From Dermatemys mawii (lineage: Eukaryota; Chordata; Testudines; Dermatemydidae), in assembly GCA_007922305.1 (NCBI GenBank), contig ML677335.1:34242113-34306112 (forward strand): a DNA stretch of 64,000 nucleotides, given 5' to 3'. Made by a program: the position numbers and the translations under genes. The notes beneath the pieces are model-generated. The model did no database searches, was not told the origin of the DNA, and worked only from the letters and a program-made list of their open reading frames with translations. Shown in pieces: positions 1 through 11,447 of the stretch; position 1 is the stretch's first letter, and each line of letters opens with the position of its first letter.

Positions 1-60
1 GAAAGCTTATGCTCTAATACTTTAGTTAGTCTTTAAGGTGCCACAGGACTCTCTGTCACT
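1..60 (+). mobile_element. 3' tail of a Penelope-like element, cut by the window edge
   Basis: The first bases, GAAAGCTTATGCTC, followed by TTAGTCTTTAAGGTGCCAC and a short GACTCTCTGTCACTT end, match the 3' ends of the fuller PLE copies at 39.9 kb and 48.05 kb. The rest of the element, including the CTGATGA box expected just upstream, lies outside the window. Confidence 0.75.
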
Positions 61-1849
61 TCTGCAATAGTTTTGATGTTCCTCTGAAACTGGAGTCTAG
101 AAAACAGTTAAGAAAATTTACAGTAACATAGCATCATGAGATTTCTTGCTAATGGTTCTCAAAGACACTGCAAAACATATAATTAGAAAGACCAAGGATG
201 TTTAATTTTATCTTTGGCATAAAATAATAATTTCCAATCCTGTCAGAATCATTCTGAATATCTCAGTAATTAAAGAACTTGGGCCTAAAGACATAGTCAC
301 GACTGAGCAAAGCTTGTTAAGTTTCACAAGTCTCACTAGAATTCAAGCATTTTTCTAACCAAAAAATGAAGTTAGATTTTTGTTTTGACTAAGTGGTACT
401 ATTATCTCTTGCTCCCCATGTCATGCCCTGGATTCCAAGCTTACAAACAACATAAAACACTGAGTGATTTACAGTGCTATTTAAAAAAAAAAAAATCAAT
501 AGAGTTGGATGAAATCCAAAGACTGCTATGCTGCACTGCACAGAGCATTACTTCCATGGAAACTTTTTAAAATAATACTTGATAAACTTCATCATTTTCA
601 AATTAATTTGTAAGCAGAAACTGAATTGAAATAAACTAGCAAAACAAGAAAAACACACACACACATGCATGAGTGCAAACATCAGCTGATTAATATACAA
701 CTTGAGCTCCACATATTTAGGTTGATCAATAGCTCCTTAAAAGTATGGTCTCCCCTCCCCCTGGCTTTCCTCCTCCAGGCTTATAAGGTGTCAAACAGCT
801 TGGTTCATATCATTCTCCCTTAATATACTGCAAGCGAAGATAAGGGCACAAGACTGCAGGAAAATATGCAGATATTGAAATATCTAAATTCTAAAATAGG
901 TTTTCTGATGGGGATTGGGAAGAACACAGAGGTGACATATGCAAGTGAGTGAGATTGGTTATGTCTGTAATAGAGCTGATTGAAATTTTTTGAACATAAA
1001 GGAGGGGTGGGGTTTTTTGGCAAAAAGGCAAATCTTTCAGAACAAAAAAATAAATGTGTTTTAATAAAATCCTTTTTCACAACAATTAATCAAGTTTGTT
1101 ATTGAAAACATTAGGCATATTATTATAGAAATTTTTCCTTTATAGAGAACCTGACTTTTGGTAAATGAAACACTTCAATAATTTTTTGAGAATGTTTTCA
1201 ACACACTTTCCAATATGTCTCTTTTAAAACCTGCAAAATAGAAACAGGTGTGATATTCTGATTTTTTTCAAGAAGATTTTTTTTAAAAAAAATTCTGACC
1301 AGCTTATCTCCATAGACTTGTATTTGCCTTGGGAGAAGAGGTCCTTCTGTCTGTCATTTTTATACCTCTGGTTGAGATTGTAAGTGTTAAGGATGCTCAG
1401 TAAGACACGGTACAAGCAACCTGTGATCCATAGACAAACCCAGCTTTCCTTTCTGGATTTAGAGTCTTTAAGTGCAGACTAACTGCTGCACAAGTTACTA
1501 AAACAGGACTCAATCCTGCTTCCCTTACATGTGTTGAGTAAACCAAAGAAAGACTATCAGAATTGGAAGAATGGGAGTTTAAAAAACATAAAAGTGCTTC
1601 TCTTTTGAGACAGCACATACCTAAAAGTAAAACCCTAGATCCATGACTTGTACATAATATCAGCTTACATACATTATGTAGAATTGACAGGGCATTGCTA
1701 ACTATTGAGGACTGCGCACAGACAGTATTTCTCACAGTACAGATTGCTAGTTATTCACTAGCAAGAATTTTAACTTTTCCCCTCCTTGGCAACTCTATTG
1801 TACCGTTACTAACCACCTTAAATCTTAAACATGGCCATCTATTACTTTA
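61..1849. other. Unassigned AT-rich non-coding DNA
   Basis: I see no gene or classifiable repeat here. There is a 13-A run near 481 and an (AC)n tract near 652-664. The longest open frame (minus strand, 1397-1735, 112 codons) has no recognisable domain. Confidence 0.6.
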
Positions 1850-2515
1850 AAGGTGATTACAAAAATTAATCATGATTAATTGCACTGATAATAATATAAT
1901 ACAATTTATTTAAATATTTTTGACTCTTTTCAACATTTTCAAATATATTAATTTCAATTACAGCACACAATACAAAATGTACAGTGATCACTTTATTTTT
2001 ATTACAAGAATTTGCTCTGTAGAAACAAAAGAAATAGTATTTTTCAATTCACCTAATACAAGCACTGTAGTGCAATTTCTTTAGCATGAAAGTTGAACTT
2101 ACAAATGTAGAATTATATGCAAAAAACCCTGCATTCAAAAATAAAACAATGTAAAACTTTAAAGTGTTCAAGTCCACACAGTCCTATTTCTTGTTCAGCC
2201 AAGTGGTCAGACAAACAAGTTTCTTTACATTTGCAGGAGATAAATCTGTCCGCTTCTTGTTTACAATGTCACCTGAAAGTGAGAACAGGAGTGTGCATGG
2301 CACTGTTGTAGAGGGTGTCATGAGATATTTATGTGCCAGATGCGCTGAAGATTCATATGTCCCTTGATACTTCAACCACCATTCCAGAACACATGTACCC
2401 ATGCTGATGATGGGTTCTGCTCGATAACAATCTACAGCAGTGTGGACCAAAGCATGTTCCTTTTCATCATCTGAATCAGATGCCATCAGCAGAAGGTTGA
2501 TTTTCTCTAATGTCT
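1850..2515 (-). mobile_element. hAT transposon 3' end, truncated, minus strand
   Basis: This stretch matches the arms of the hAT element at 43.6-45.6 kb along its length, for example the shared blocks TTCACCTAATACAAGCACTG and AAAGTGAGAACAGG. It runs from the AATTAATC-rich subterminal zone into the 3' part of the transposase, read on the minus strand. The terminal inverted repeat itself is eroded. Similarity stops near 2515, so the 5' part of the element is missing. No target-site duplication could be assigned. Confidence 0.75.
2184..2486 (-). pseudogene. hAT transposase C-terminal (hATC dimerisation) fragment
   Basis: This is a 100-codon open frame on the minus strand corresponding to the C-terminal end of a hAT-superfamily transposase, the region that dimerises in Hermes/Ac-type enzymes. 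Visible marks are an acidic serine-rich stretch at residues 3-9 (SDSDDEK), an EWW motif at about 35-37, the segment LAHKYL at about 50-55, and the LFSLSGDIVNKK block at about 66-77, ending in WLNKK. The first Met is only the first available one: the similarity to the sister copy at 44.5 kb extends slightly upstream. The Glu-Arg pair that normally precedes LFSLSG in this family is replaced by Thr-Leu. RNase-H-like catalytic residues and the BED zinc finger would lie upstream and are absent. I infer a dead fragment that happens to remain open. Confidence 0.75.
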
Positions 2516-2927
2516 TAAAATATTTAGTTAAATAAGATTCTATTCTCTGTCATATAACTTGTTTTAATACTCTTTTTTTATTGATATAGGGTTAATCTGC
2601 ATTTCTTTGAGAGTCTTAAGGACTTTCTTATGGTTGTCTTGCCTGAACCTCATCATCATCCACAGCAGGCTCAGTATTAAATAGGGTTCCTGTAAAAACC
2701 CAACAAATAGCTACTTTAATCTGCTGGATGAATTAAGGCTGAATAATGAAAAGCACCATTCCACTCCCACAGAGAAGAAACAAAATGAATCTGAGAGAGT
2801 GAGTGAACAGAAACTGAAAACACTCAATACCTTAAATAGAAACAGGTGAATAGAACCTTTGAATATACATTTCTGCAGTGGTCATCCTTAAGAGTTATTG
2901 ATTGCCTCTGATAGATAAAGTACTTAT
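2516..2927. other. Unassigned non-coding DNA
   Basis: No gene or known repeat was seen. It begins where hAT similarity ends and stops at the hairpin at 2928. Confidence 0.5.
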
Positions 2928-2994
2928 CTTAAGAATTTTCAGTATTTCCTATAGTAGGTTTAGGAAATTATAGGGAATACTGAAAATATTTAAG
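2928..2994. repeat. 67-nt near-perfect hairpin
   Basis: Arms 2928-2953 and 2969-2994 (26 nt each) pair around a 15-nt loop. By eye there are 23 Watson-Crick pairs, two G.U wobbles when read as plus-strand RNA, and one A.A mismatch. The core TTTTCAGTATT pairs with AATACTGAAAA. The size and shape resemble a microRNA precursor or a mariner-type mini-MITE. No expression evidence is available. Confidence 0.7.
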
Positions 2995-2999
2995 AGGCA

Positions 3000-3165
3000 T
3001 CATGATCAAGTGGACAGGAAACTAAACAGAGAATCAAAGTTTTGGGGTTCTAGTCTAAGCTCTATTGTGGACCTGCTATGTGACCTTGGAGAAGTCACCT
3101 CATTTTGTCTTCTTTCCTACCCTTGTTGTGTCATTTGAGATTATAACTTCTGTCCTCATCAAAAA
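3000..3165 (+). mobile_element. MIR / CORE-SINE relic
   Basis: The segment GTTCTAGTCTAAGCTC followed by CTATGTGACCTTGGAGAAG and a CTCATTTTGTCTTC stretch follows the order of the MIR body, including the core block that reads TGTGTGACCTTGGGCAAG in the consensus as I recall it. Diverged and without clear ends. Confidence 0.65.
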
Positions 3166-3479
3166 AAAGTTTCAGTGATAATATTTTCAATTTAAAAATG
3201 AGGTTCAGTCAACTTTTGTTTTTAAAATTATTGAAATAAAAAATGAGGAAACATGATTTTTTTTCATTTCAAAATTATGGCATATTTCCTCTCTCTCTCT
3301 CTCTTTTAACCTCACCTCACTAGAGGTGTTAGTTAGGAGAAAAATAAAAAGTTAAAAGTAAGAGAAAGTAACATTCTCTCTAAGTGAGAAAAATGAAAAT
3401 TTTCACACAAAAGTTTGACTGAAAACAACATTTTCGTGAAAAAAACCTCACAATTTTTAACACCTCTACTTACTATGAA
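3166..3479. other. Unassigned A/T-rich DNA with a short (TC)n tract
   Basis: There is a CTCTCTCTCTCT tract at about 3290-3303, then a small dyad around CCTCACCTCACTAGAGG. Nothing else was recognised. Confidence 0.5.
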
Positions 3480-3565
3480 TTTTCACCATGTCTGGGAGAA
3501 TGGGGCCCCAGTCATGGCTGGGGCCTCTAGGTGCTACAACAAATACAGACAGACATACACCTATA
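3480..3565 (+). mobile_element. L2-like LINE 3' tail fragment
   Basis: The stretch GAATGGGGCCCCAGTC then GGGGCCTCTAGGTGCTAC and AAATACA resembles the tail of L2-type repeats in reptiles (a -caatgggg...ctaggcgctac- pattern). Short and assigned from memory. Confidence 0.45.
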
Positions 3566-4949
3566 TACCAAAATGTTAAACTACTGCCACTGTAGTACTG
3601 GAATTACTTCCATGTAAAATCTACAGCAATAGCTATGTTCCCAGTAAATTTCATGGAGTTTCTGATAAACTTTTCCCTGTTTAGGGTAGAAATTCTTTTA
3701 GAAAATGGAGTTTTCATTATGATTGTCTCCATTTTATTAATTCACTTTTTTAGGGGAGAAGAGCATGTGTTCAGATTTTGAGTGTTATTCTTATAATTGA
3801 AGGGCCTTTTCAAAGAGGAAGGTTTTGCAGCATTTCCTAAAGATGGCCATGCTCTGGATTCCCATATCCTTCTCTGGAAGATGGTTCTATAGGCTGATCC
3901 CCTCAACTGAGACTGCTTTGTACCCAGCTCAGACAGCTACCTTCTCGGCTTTGTGAACTACATTGTCCCAGAGAAGCACAGTTCTGATGATAGTTCATAA
4001 ATTGAAATTCCATCTTTAATGTAGCTGGGACATGTTCCATGTATCATTAATAAGCAATAATAGATATACCCTGAAGTTACCTTATCTGTGGACGCAAAAT
4101 GGATGGCAACTATTGCATTTCTTCTTTATTGCTCTTTTACCTAATAATTCATTTCAGTTTTAAGTGTGACTGAAAATATGGTGCTTCCCTCTGTATTTCC
4201 ATATTTACACACCTTGTTAAAGAAACTAATATAATTATACTCTTAAAAGAAATACTCTAGGTAGCTGCCACATCATCTAATTAGCAAACAAGAAAAGATT
4301 CATAAGCTATAAACCAACACATCAAATAATAATAAATATTTCTACTAAAAAGTTACAATAAGTCCATTTAGAGTTTACATAGTATCAAAATACTATTCAA
4401 GAAAACTCAATACTCAAGAAAATACACTCTTGCCGGAATGAAATAGGAAAGCATTGTGATTCAGAGCATTTTGTTTATTGACAAATATGGAAAGAAGGTA
4501 TTTCCTAAAATATAAGAACAACACAAAATCATTGAGGACAACAGACACTTTGGGTCCTGGAGACCAAATCCTGTTCAGCATATGCAACATTGAATCAATT
4601 TCTCTGTTTTTATGTTATCTACTCTTTCTCCCTTTAATTCCCAGAGAAGATGCATGTCTCTCCCCTCCCCTGCTGTCACCGCATCCCACTCAGCCTTACT
4701 TTAAACTGCTTACAAGGCTACTGATCTTTTCTGAACTTATCCCATATATTACTATTGCCATCAAACTCAAAATGATTGCCAGTGATCCATAAAAGTAACA
4801 CTCACTAACACTCCATGTAGTCACTAAATGCTATGTAGTCACATTTCATCCTATCTGGTACTGAACAAAGTGCATATAACATCCCAGAATGTTCTTCTTG
4901 TTCCTGAGTCTCTTCTGCGATGTTAAATTCACTCATAACAATTCTGATC
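3566..4949. other. Unassigned non-coding DNA
   Basis: The largest open frame (plus, 4478-4792, 104 codons) has no domain and no codon pattern that looks selected. No repeat family was recognised. Confidence 0.5.
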
Positions 4950-5065
4950 AAAACTTATGCATGGACTTAACTTTTGCTCTATGGGTAAACCCACTAATTT
5001 CACTCAATGTGTGCAATGGAGTATATACTTAGACCCTGGTCCTGCAAAGACTTAAGACTGACAAC
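4950..5065. repeat. Palindromic amniote MITE-like relic
   Basis: It contains ACTTATGCATGGACTTAAC near the left end and GGTCCTGCAAAGACTTAAG at the right, the diagnostic pieces of a dispersed palindromic family also seen at 14.9, 20.0, 43.2, 46.2 and 47.6 kb. The arms are strongly diverged. Confidence 0.5.
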
Positions 5066-6918
5066 CTATTTTTCTCAATATTGTCAGTCCTACAAGATAT
5101 TGTTTCTGTTGTGTAAATGAGACAAATTATGCCTTCATATACCAGTACTTTGTAATGAAAAGGAAGAACATTGTTGCAAGGCCTTAGAGAACACCATACA
5201 TGATACTAACTGTGTGACTGGGACAAAAATAGATGTACTGTGACTCATTTAATTAAAACAGATTGTGCTGCACTTGTAAGTAATTAAACCAATATGAGCA
5301 CTGCTGTCCAGGACTGTGAGATGTTCTTATTCTCATGCATGTTTAGGAATTTACGGGAATATCTTTGGAAAACATTCTATGAAACAACTATGGAGAACCA
5401 CCTTGTGCATATGAGCTCATAAAATTATAGAGGAACAACAACTCATCAAAGTATTCCCCTTGGACTTCTATTTCAATGTCAATCAAATCAAAATCAGTAG
5501 GCTCACAAACATCCAACAGAGCAATTAACTAATAAAATAAGAGAACTGAAACAAAGATATTTATTTTATTTTTTCATTTCTAAGTAAAATATGTTAGGTA
5601 ATATTTACTTAAAATTTGGTCTTTTAACTTTAAATATACATGTACATTTATATTCACACTGTAATTTCTCCTAGAAATATTAAACCTTATACAATATGTT
5701 ATCTTCCTCACTCCTATCCTAAACAGACTTGCTGGGGTTTGCTGAAGATAAGTGAATGCTATAAGATAAATTAAAAACAAAAACATAAAAGCCCCATACC
5801 TTTTCATTGTTATAGCTGACGTGCACTTGCTTCCCAAGTGTTTTTTTCCTCAAATAAATGCCAAAGCAAACTATGTTAAAATAATTCTATGCTTTAGTCT
5901 TCACCACATAGATGCCAGGAAATTCAGAGCTTATTCTATCTTCACTTCTAAGAAGCGTGACTCAGAATAGAAGCAGCAGCATGGTATAGTGGATAGCCCA
6001 TAAGAAATTCTAGAGTGCATTAATAAATTGTGGGCTGATTTTCTCTGTCCCTTTTGTGGGTATACAGGCAGACTCCTCATCGAGATGTAAACACTAAAGA
6101 CAATTGAAGGCGCCCTGTCCAGGAAAGTGCAGGGACAATTCTACCTTTGTGCTTCTGCCGGGATGGAGAAAGCTCTGCTACGGTCCCCGCTTCCTCTGCA
6201 CCAACTTGTAGAGGAGTCTGGAGACACAAGTGGGAGACTGTGGCAACATTCGAACCCTTGCACACTCTCAACTTAGTTCTGGAGAACTGTGGAAGGTACT
6301 GTGCTTCTTATGTAACAAAACTGTCCCCACACTCTCCCTGGAATGGTGAGGCTCCATTCACCCTCAATATGGACCAATGAATAAATGTCACAGTCTGTAC
6401 CTGAATTTGACAAAATAGATTGGGTCCACTGTATATTATAATTGTAATTATAAATGTCCTCATATGTCTGACAACTAATACCTCACAGTATTAATGAGAC
6501 CATATTCCCAGACAGAGTGGCCTCGATCTAGAATAGCAAAGAGACTATATTTTGTGTATGCAGAACACAGAAAAAGAAAAGATGAGTGTTTGACTACTTT
6601 TGGGATGCCTTAATTTGAGTGCAAAATTTCACAATATAACTGTTGCATTAGAACTAATTTTGTGTGTGTGATACTACATAGGACTGTGAATTAAGTATGG
6701 TGGAAAGTCATCATCATGGCAAAATAATGAAAAGATGCACACTTTCTTTTAAAACCTTAGCATCTCAGCTATTTCAGGTATAGGTTAGTGAGCTGCAAAA
6801 TGGTATTCTGTGCAAGGATGTACCAAAAAATATTTCTATCAAATTCATCCCCTAAACAATATCCACCTTTATCTTCCTAAATTTAAAAGGAGAAAAAAAG
6901 GAAGAGGCAAATTTAATA
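5066..6918. other. Unassigned DNA with a possible MIR head
   Basis: The block AGCATGGTATAGTGGATAG near 5978-5996 resembles the 5' head of a MIR SINE but is not followed by a clear body. The segment 6100-6370 is more GC-rich and has overlapping frames of 64-77 codons on both strands, with no domain recognised. Confidence 0.4.
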
Positions 6919-7245
6919 TACAGTAGAACCTCAGAGTTATAAACACCAGAGTTACAAACTGACCAGTCAACCACACACCTCATTTGTTAGTGGAAGTAAG
7001 TATACAATCAGGCAGCAGCAGAGAGGAAAAAAAAGACAATGCATTACAGTACTGCATTAAATGTAAACTACTAAAAAATAAAGGGAAAACAGAATTTTCC
7101 TTCTGCAGAGTAAAGTCTCAAAGCTGTATTAAGTCAATGTTCAGTTGTAAACTTTTGAAAGAACAGTCATGTTTTGTTCAGAATTACGAACATTTCAGAG
7201 TTAAATCCATTCCCAAGGAGTTCTTAACTCTGAGCTTCTACTGTA
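6919..7245. mobile_element. Tc1/mariner-like (Tigger-type) MITE with TA target duplication
   Basis: The element 6921-7243 (323 bp) begins CAGTAGAACCTCAGAG and ends with the inverted copy CTCTGAGCTTCTACTG. The terminal repeats match over about 26 bp with roughly four differences. Both ends are flanked by TA (6919-6920 and 7244-7245), the target duplication of Tc1/mariner elements. No transposase is encoded. The 121-codon frame inside has no domain. Confidence 0.85.
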
Positions 7246-7952
7246 TCTCTGAAAATACAGGTATACTGGGAGTGGATATGCCGACAGTCCTAGCACCATC
7301 ACAATGGCAAGAGCAGCTGTTTACTGTAATTTTGATTTACCCTTTTTGAAACATCAAAGTTGTAATTCTGAAGCTAAATTGATTTTAAATTTGGTTCCCT
7401 ATAAATAATCACTTTCTTTGGTCTCAGGGCAAGTTTAGAAATAGTGTCAGGTATAATCGGCACTCAAATCTAACTATCATTATAAGCCTTAATTAGGTAG
7501 TTTCAATGCAATAAATCCATTAAATCTTAGATCTGAAATAGCTTCATAGACAGTTAATGGGATCAAGGGGTGATTCGTTCTTCACAAAAATAAAAAGGCT
7601 GATATTACTGATTAGAAGTTTTCATGTATTGACATTCCATCACTAAGACAACACGATTCCATTATTAGGCTTATCCATTTGCATTCAATTTTAGCTAAGA
7701 GCGATAATGTCATTCGTTATCAGTGAAATTCATTATCTGGGTCCCATCAGGCTTGTTTTAGTTTGTTTTCCTTCATGAAAAATTCAGTCTTGATGTTTGT
7801 CATACAGATTTCATGTACCAGCAAACAAATACCTGCCATCACCCATACAAATGGCCTTCGCCTATTAAACAGCTTTCTTGATCTTCAATAACAACAGTAA
7901 GAATTATGTTTAGGTGTCATTAATTGTGTTTAGGTGACATTAATTGTGTTTA

Positions 7953-7986
<34 letters not shown>

Positions 7987-8144
7987 TTTTCACACACTGC
8001 AGGCCCTTCTTCTGATTTGTTTAAATGTGAGGTGAGTTACAAAATCATCTGAAGAAAAAAGCACATATAACTTCCAAACAGGATACTGCCTGTTCCTTGT
8101 GAGGAAAAAAAAAAAGATAAATGGCTGGCAGAGACTATTTTTAC
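7246..8144. repeat. Unassigned DNA with a 20-bp tandem and a (TG)n(AG)n microsatellite
   Basis: Positions 7905-7955 hold about 2.5 copies of a 20-bp unit built on TGTTTAGGTGACATTAATTG. It runs directly into (TG)n then (AG)n at about 7953-7987. The flanks are unclassified. Confidence 0.65.
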
Positions 8145-8300
8145 TAATATCCAACTATTAGGATATTAGGAAAAACTTCCTGTCAGGATGGTTAAGCACT
8201 GGAATAAATTGCCTAGGGAGGTTCTGAAATCTCCATCACTGGAGATTTTTTGAGCAGGTTGGACAAACACCTGCCAGGAACAGTCTGATAACACTTAGTC
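8145..8300 (+). mobile_element. CR1 LINE 3' end
   Basis: The run GGATATTAGGAAAAACTTCC, then GGTTAAGCACTGGAATAAAT, GCCTAGGGAGGTTCTG and CTCCATCACTGGAGATTTTT follows the order of the CR1 3' untranslated/ORF2 end region (TTRGGAARAACTTCCT...GGTGAAGCACTGGAAT...CTCCATC-GGAG) known in birds and reptiles. 5'-truncated, as most CR1 copies are. Confidence 0.85.
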
Positions 8301-10560
8301 AATACTTATGAGTCAATAGTGTGTCCTTGTTGCCAAGAAGGCTAACAACATTTTGGGTTGTATAAGTAGGGGCATTGCCAGAAGCTTTGGTGGCTGTGAA
8401 AGGAAGCTTCCACTTTAACACCTTAATTACCTTCTCCACACTCACAGAGGACTCATTTTGCATGAATGAGAATGATGACGATGTTGAAACTCAGAGCAGA
8501 AAGGCTACAGGGACTGATCCCTCTCACACTCTGTTAGGCATCCAGCATTGTCAGGGTTCTGAGCTATGTGGAAAGCCTATCACAGCCAAAAACGGCTCAG
8601 CATCGGCAGCATCAGCAGCAATGAGTCATCCAGCCATCATAGGCTGAACAGTGGCAATGCCCCAGTAACAGTAAAGTTGACAGCAGGAGCACACATGAGA
8701 AAGAGTCTCTGTGGGACAGTTGGGATTCATGTTCAGTCCCCTAGAACGCCAGATGGTATGGTGAAAGGATATTGTCATACTCAACTGCTATGCCTGCCAG
8801 GGTGGAACAGCTAAAAAGTGCTTTGTGGAGTGTGTACTATCACATAGCCTGAATCGCTCATCCTTACTCAGATGAGAAGGCAGAATCAGACCCACAAATA
8901 GGTGTTTCTTATCACAGGTATCTGCCCTCTAGCATCTGGCCCAGGCAGTGCTTAGCACAGTAGATGTAATTGTGACTGACAGGCCAATGTCTGACTCCAT
9001 GAGTGCCATGGAGAGAATCACATGACCACTCTGAGTGATAATGGAGCCTGTAGTGAGGTGAAAGAGTGAACAGGACAGAAAAAATGAAGAAAACATGGAT
9101 GGAATCTCCTGATGTTAAATCAGTTTCCACAGCATGCAACAAGTCAGCCCAGCCAGCCAGTGTTTCAAGAGGATGCATGCTGCCTTTGTGTGACATCGTT
9201 GACCATTGTCATCCAGCAGCTTTAAAAAAAATCTGAAATGGGTTTGGCAGGCACTTCCACGATATTGCCATTCTGAGTGTATTGGGACGATTTCACACAG
9301 CTCTCACCGAGAGAGAGAATTTACAGGATTCTCTCAGCTATAGCCATACATTTGGATCTACTTGGAATGTAAATCTGCAAAAGGCATGAAAGCTTTTCTT
9401 CACAAAGAGCTCCATCTGCGTGTGTATGAGTGTTTGTATGCACACACATTAACTTTCATTAAGTTATTCCAGCTGTTGTTACTTCTTTTTCTTAAAGCCC
9501 CAGTTGCTGGCATCATGTGATTACATCATAATCTCAGTTTATATTTAAAAAGAAAATGGCAGGAAGTTTCTACCCTACATAGTTATGAAGAAAAGTTTGA
9601 AAACATGAACCATAAAGTCTCAAAAACCAGAAGGAAAATAAAAAAAAAGGATCAACTTTATTTTTAAGTTTCATAATTTTAAGTCAATTTCATGGTTCCT
9701 GGGGACTGAGTCCCTGACCCATGATTTTTGAAATGGCTGTGGTTGACAATATACAGACATATATGCACACATAGACACACATTCTTTGTCTGATCTTTCA
9801 ACCCTTTCAAACTGAGCTTTCTTCAGAGACAAAGAGTTATCCCTTGTTCTTTCAGCAGAAGATTGTGAAGTCCAAAGCTCTCTGTATTTCCTGTGTGGGA
9901 AAACTATGGTTTTACTCTTCTACTGGAACTGTCAATCAACCAGCCCTCCTTCTCCCCCCTTTCTTCTGGCTGTCTCTCAGCAGCTCTTTTTTGCGTCCCT
10001 GACATCTCTCTTCCATCCTACCTCTTTCATTTTTATTTCATCTTCATTGTGCTCTTCGGCTTTTTTTTATTGCACTTCCAATTCTCTTTTATCTTCCTGC
10101 CATTTCCCTAATCCTCTGGGAGAGATGATCAAAGGCACAAATGGCAGCTAGGTGCCCAACATCCACAAAGACAAAGGGAGTTAGGTACCCAACTGCTATT
10201 TCTGTCTTTGAAAATCTTCCCTTTTTAATTTTCTTTCCCCTTTTTTCTGGCCGGAATCAGCACATAAACATTTAAAATAGAGAAACTTATTTGCAATATT
10301 AATTGTTTTCCTGCATCAAACTGAGCTTTAATTTAACCAGTTTTCCTCTGAAAATCCTATACACAAAGGCTCAGCTGGGCCTGCAACTTCACCTAAGCCC
10401 TGTGTGCTCAGCTCTGCTGCTATGGTGATATGTGGAATAAGCAGTGAGAGCGCCATTTAGGTATATTTTACTGACTCACACAAACGCTCTTCACTTCCTG
10501 TGTGTTTTATTGCTGAACATATTATGATTGTTTTATGTACCTATTTAAGGTCTAATACAA
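8301..10560. other. Unassigned mosaic DNA, moderately GC-richer at 8.37-9.35 kb
   Basis: The 8.37-9.35 kb part carries frames of 82-94 codons on both strands (plus 8375-8647, minus 8912-9196) and lower AT content than its surroundings, which may mark an old element I cannot classify. At 9420-9450 there is a weak TG/CA repeat. The 9.9-10.1 kb stretch is pyrimidine-rich. Confidence 0.4.
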
Positions 10561-10564
10561 ATTA

Positions 10565-10615
10565 ATTAATGGTACTTTTTCATTGACTTCAATGGGTTTT
10601 GGATCAGGCGCACAA
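10565..10615. repeat. Short palindromic-family fragment (TTCAATGGG...GGATCAGG)
   Basis: It carries CATTGACTTCAATGGG then TTTTGGATCAGGC, one half of the dispersed palindromic relic seen whole at 51.05 kb. Confidence 0.5.
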
Positions 10616-10654
10616 TCATTACATTCTTAGTATTGTCTTGATACCTTTGTTATA

Positions 10655-11140
10655 TAAAAGATACTATATGATACACTCCCTTTTATCCGAAACTCTTTTA
10701 TATCAACCTCAACATTATCTGAATCCTTTCCTTGTGTCTCATACTGGACAACCAGGAAGGGATTCAGAGAATGCGGAGGTAAGGAGGTGGCGGAGGACGA
10801 GTCACTGGGCACAGGGGAGGCCACCCTGTTGCTTAACAGCGCCTTCAGCATTTCAGGGATTCCTCCACTGCCCCAGTGTTGTAGGAGTGAGTGAGCGGGA
10901 CTGTAATAGCAGAGCTACAGATAGGATACACCACTGCTGCGGGGCCAGTGACACCCAGTTCCTGAAGGACCAAAGGTTGGAAGGGAGGCTGTGGTCCTGC
11001 AAGGCAGAGCAGTCCCTTGGCCAGGACTGTGAGGATGAGGAGGAGGGATGAGCCCTGGCAACCTATGGCTGAATGGCTGCTGCCCTCTCTATTATCTGAA
11101 CTCATTACCCATATAAAATCCATGACCGTCTTGTTATCTG
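10655..11140. mobile_element. Possible Tigger-like non-autonomous element
   Basis: Phrases such as TTTTATCCGAAACTC and ACATTATCTGAATCC at the left and TCTATTATCTGAACTC at the right recall the 'tattatccgaa' subterminal repeats of Tigger-like elements. Clear terminal repeats and a TA duplication were not found. The 150-codon plus frame across it (10599-11051) has no domain. Confidence 0.3.
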
Positions 11141-11284
11141 GTTAATTATTCCTGTATATGTATAGGAATACACATTTATTTTGACATTTTAGGTTTGGTA
11201 TTTTAATGTTGCCTCCACTGGTGGTGCTTGTTTTGTGATTGTAAGTCCCATGATCTAGCATATCGCAGCCTGTGTTGCCATGTT

Positions 11285-11447
11285 GGTATTTGGTTGGTAT
11301 TTGGTTTTATTTGGTTTTTGGTATTTGGTTTTATTGGTTTTATTTGGTTTTTGGTATTTGGTTTTATTTGGTTTTTGGTATTTGGTTTTATTGGTTTTAT
11401 TTATTGGTTTTATTTGGTTGGTATTTGATTTTATTTGGTTTTATTTC
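11285..11447. repeat. T/G-rich minisatellite (TTTGGTTTTATTTGGTTTTTGGTA)n-like
   Basis: The tract is built from interleaved blocks GGTATTTGG, TTTTATTTGG and TTTTATTGG, giving a higher-order period near 24-57 bp with indels between copies. The strand bias is complete: the tract has almost no C. Open frames of 66-79 codons across it are translations of the repeat (FGFIWFLV-type) and not genes. Confidence 0.9.

Noticed and set aside
8375..9196. Possible transposase or host exon at 8.4-9.2 kb
   Set aside because: The acidic and serine-rich segment gave no motif I could name, there is no supporting splice structure, and frames lie on both strands.
10599..11051. 150-codon plus frame, the longest in the window
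   Set aside because: No domain, overlapping frames on the minus strand, and it crosses a possible Tigger-like repeat. Chance openness in GC-richer DNA explains it.
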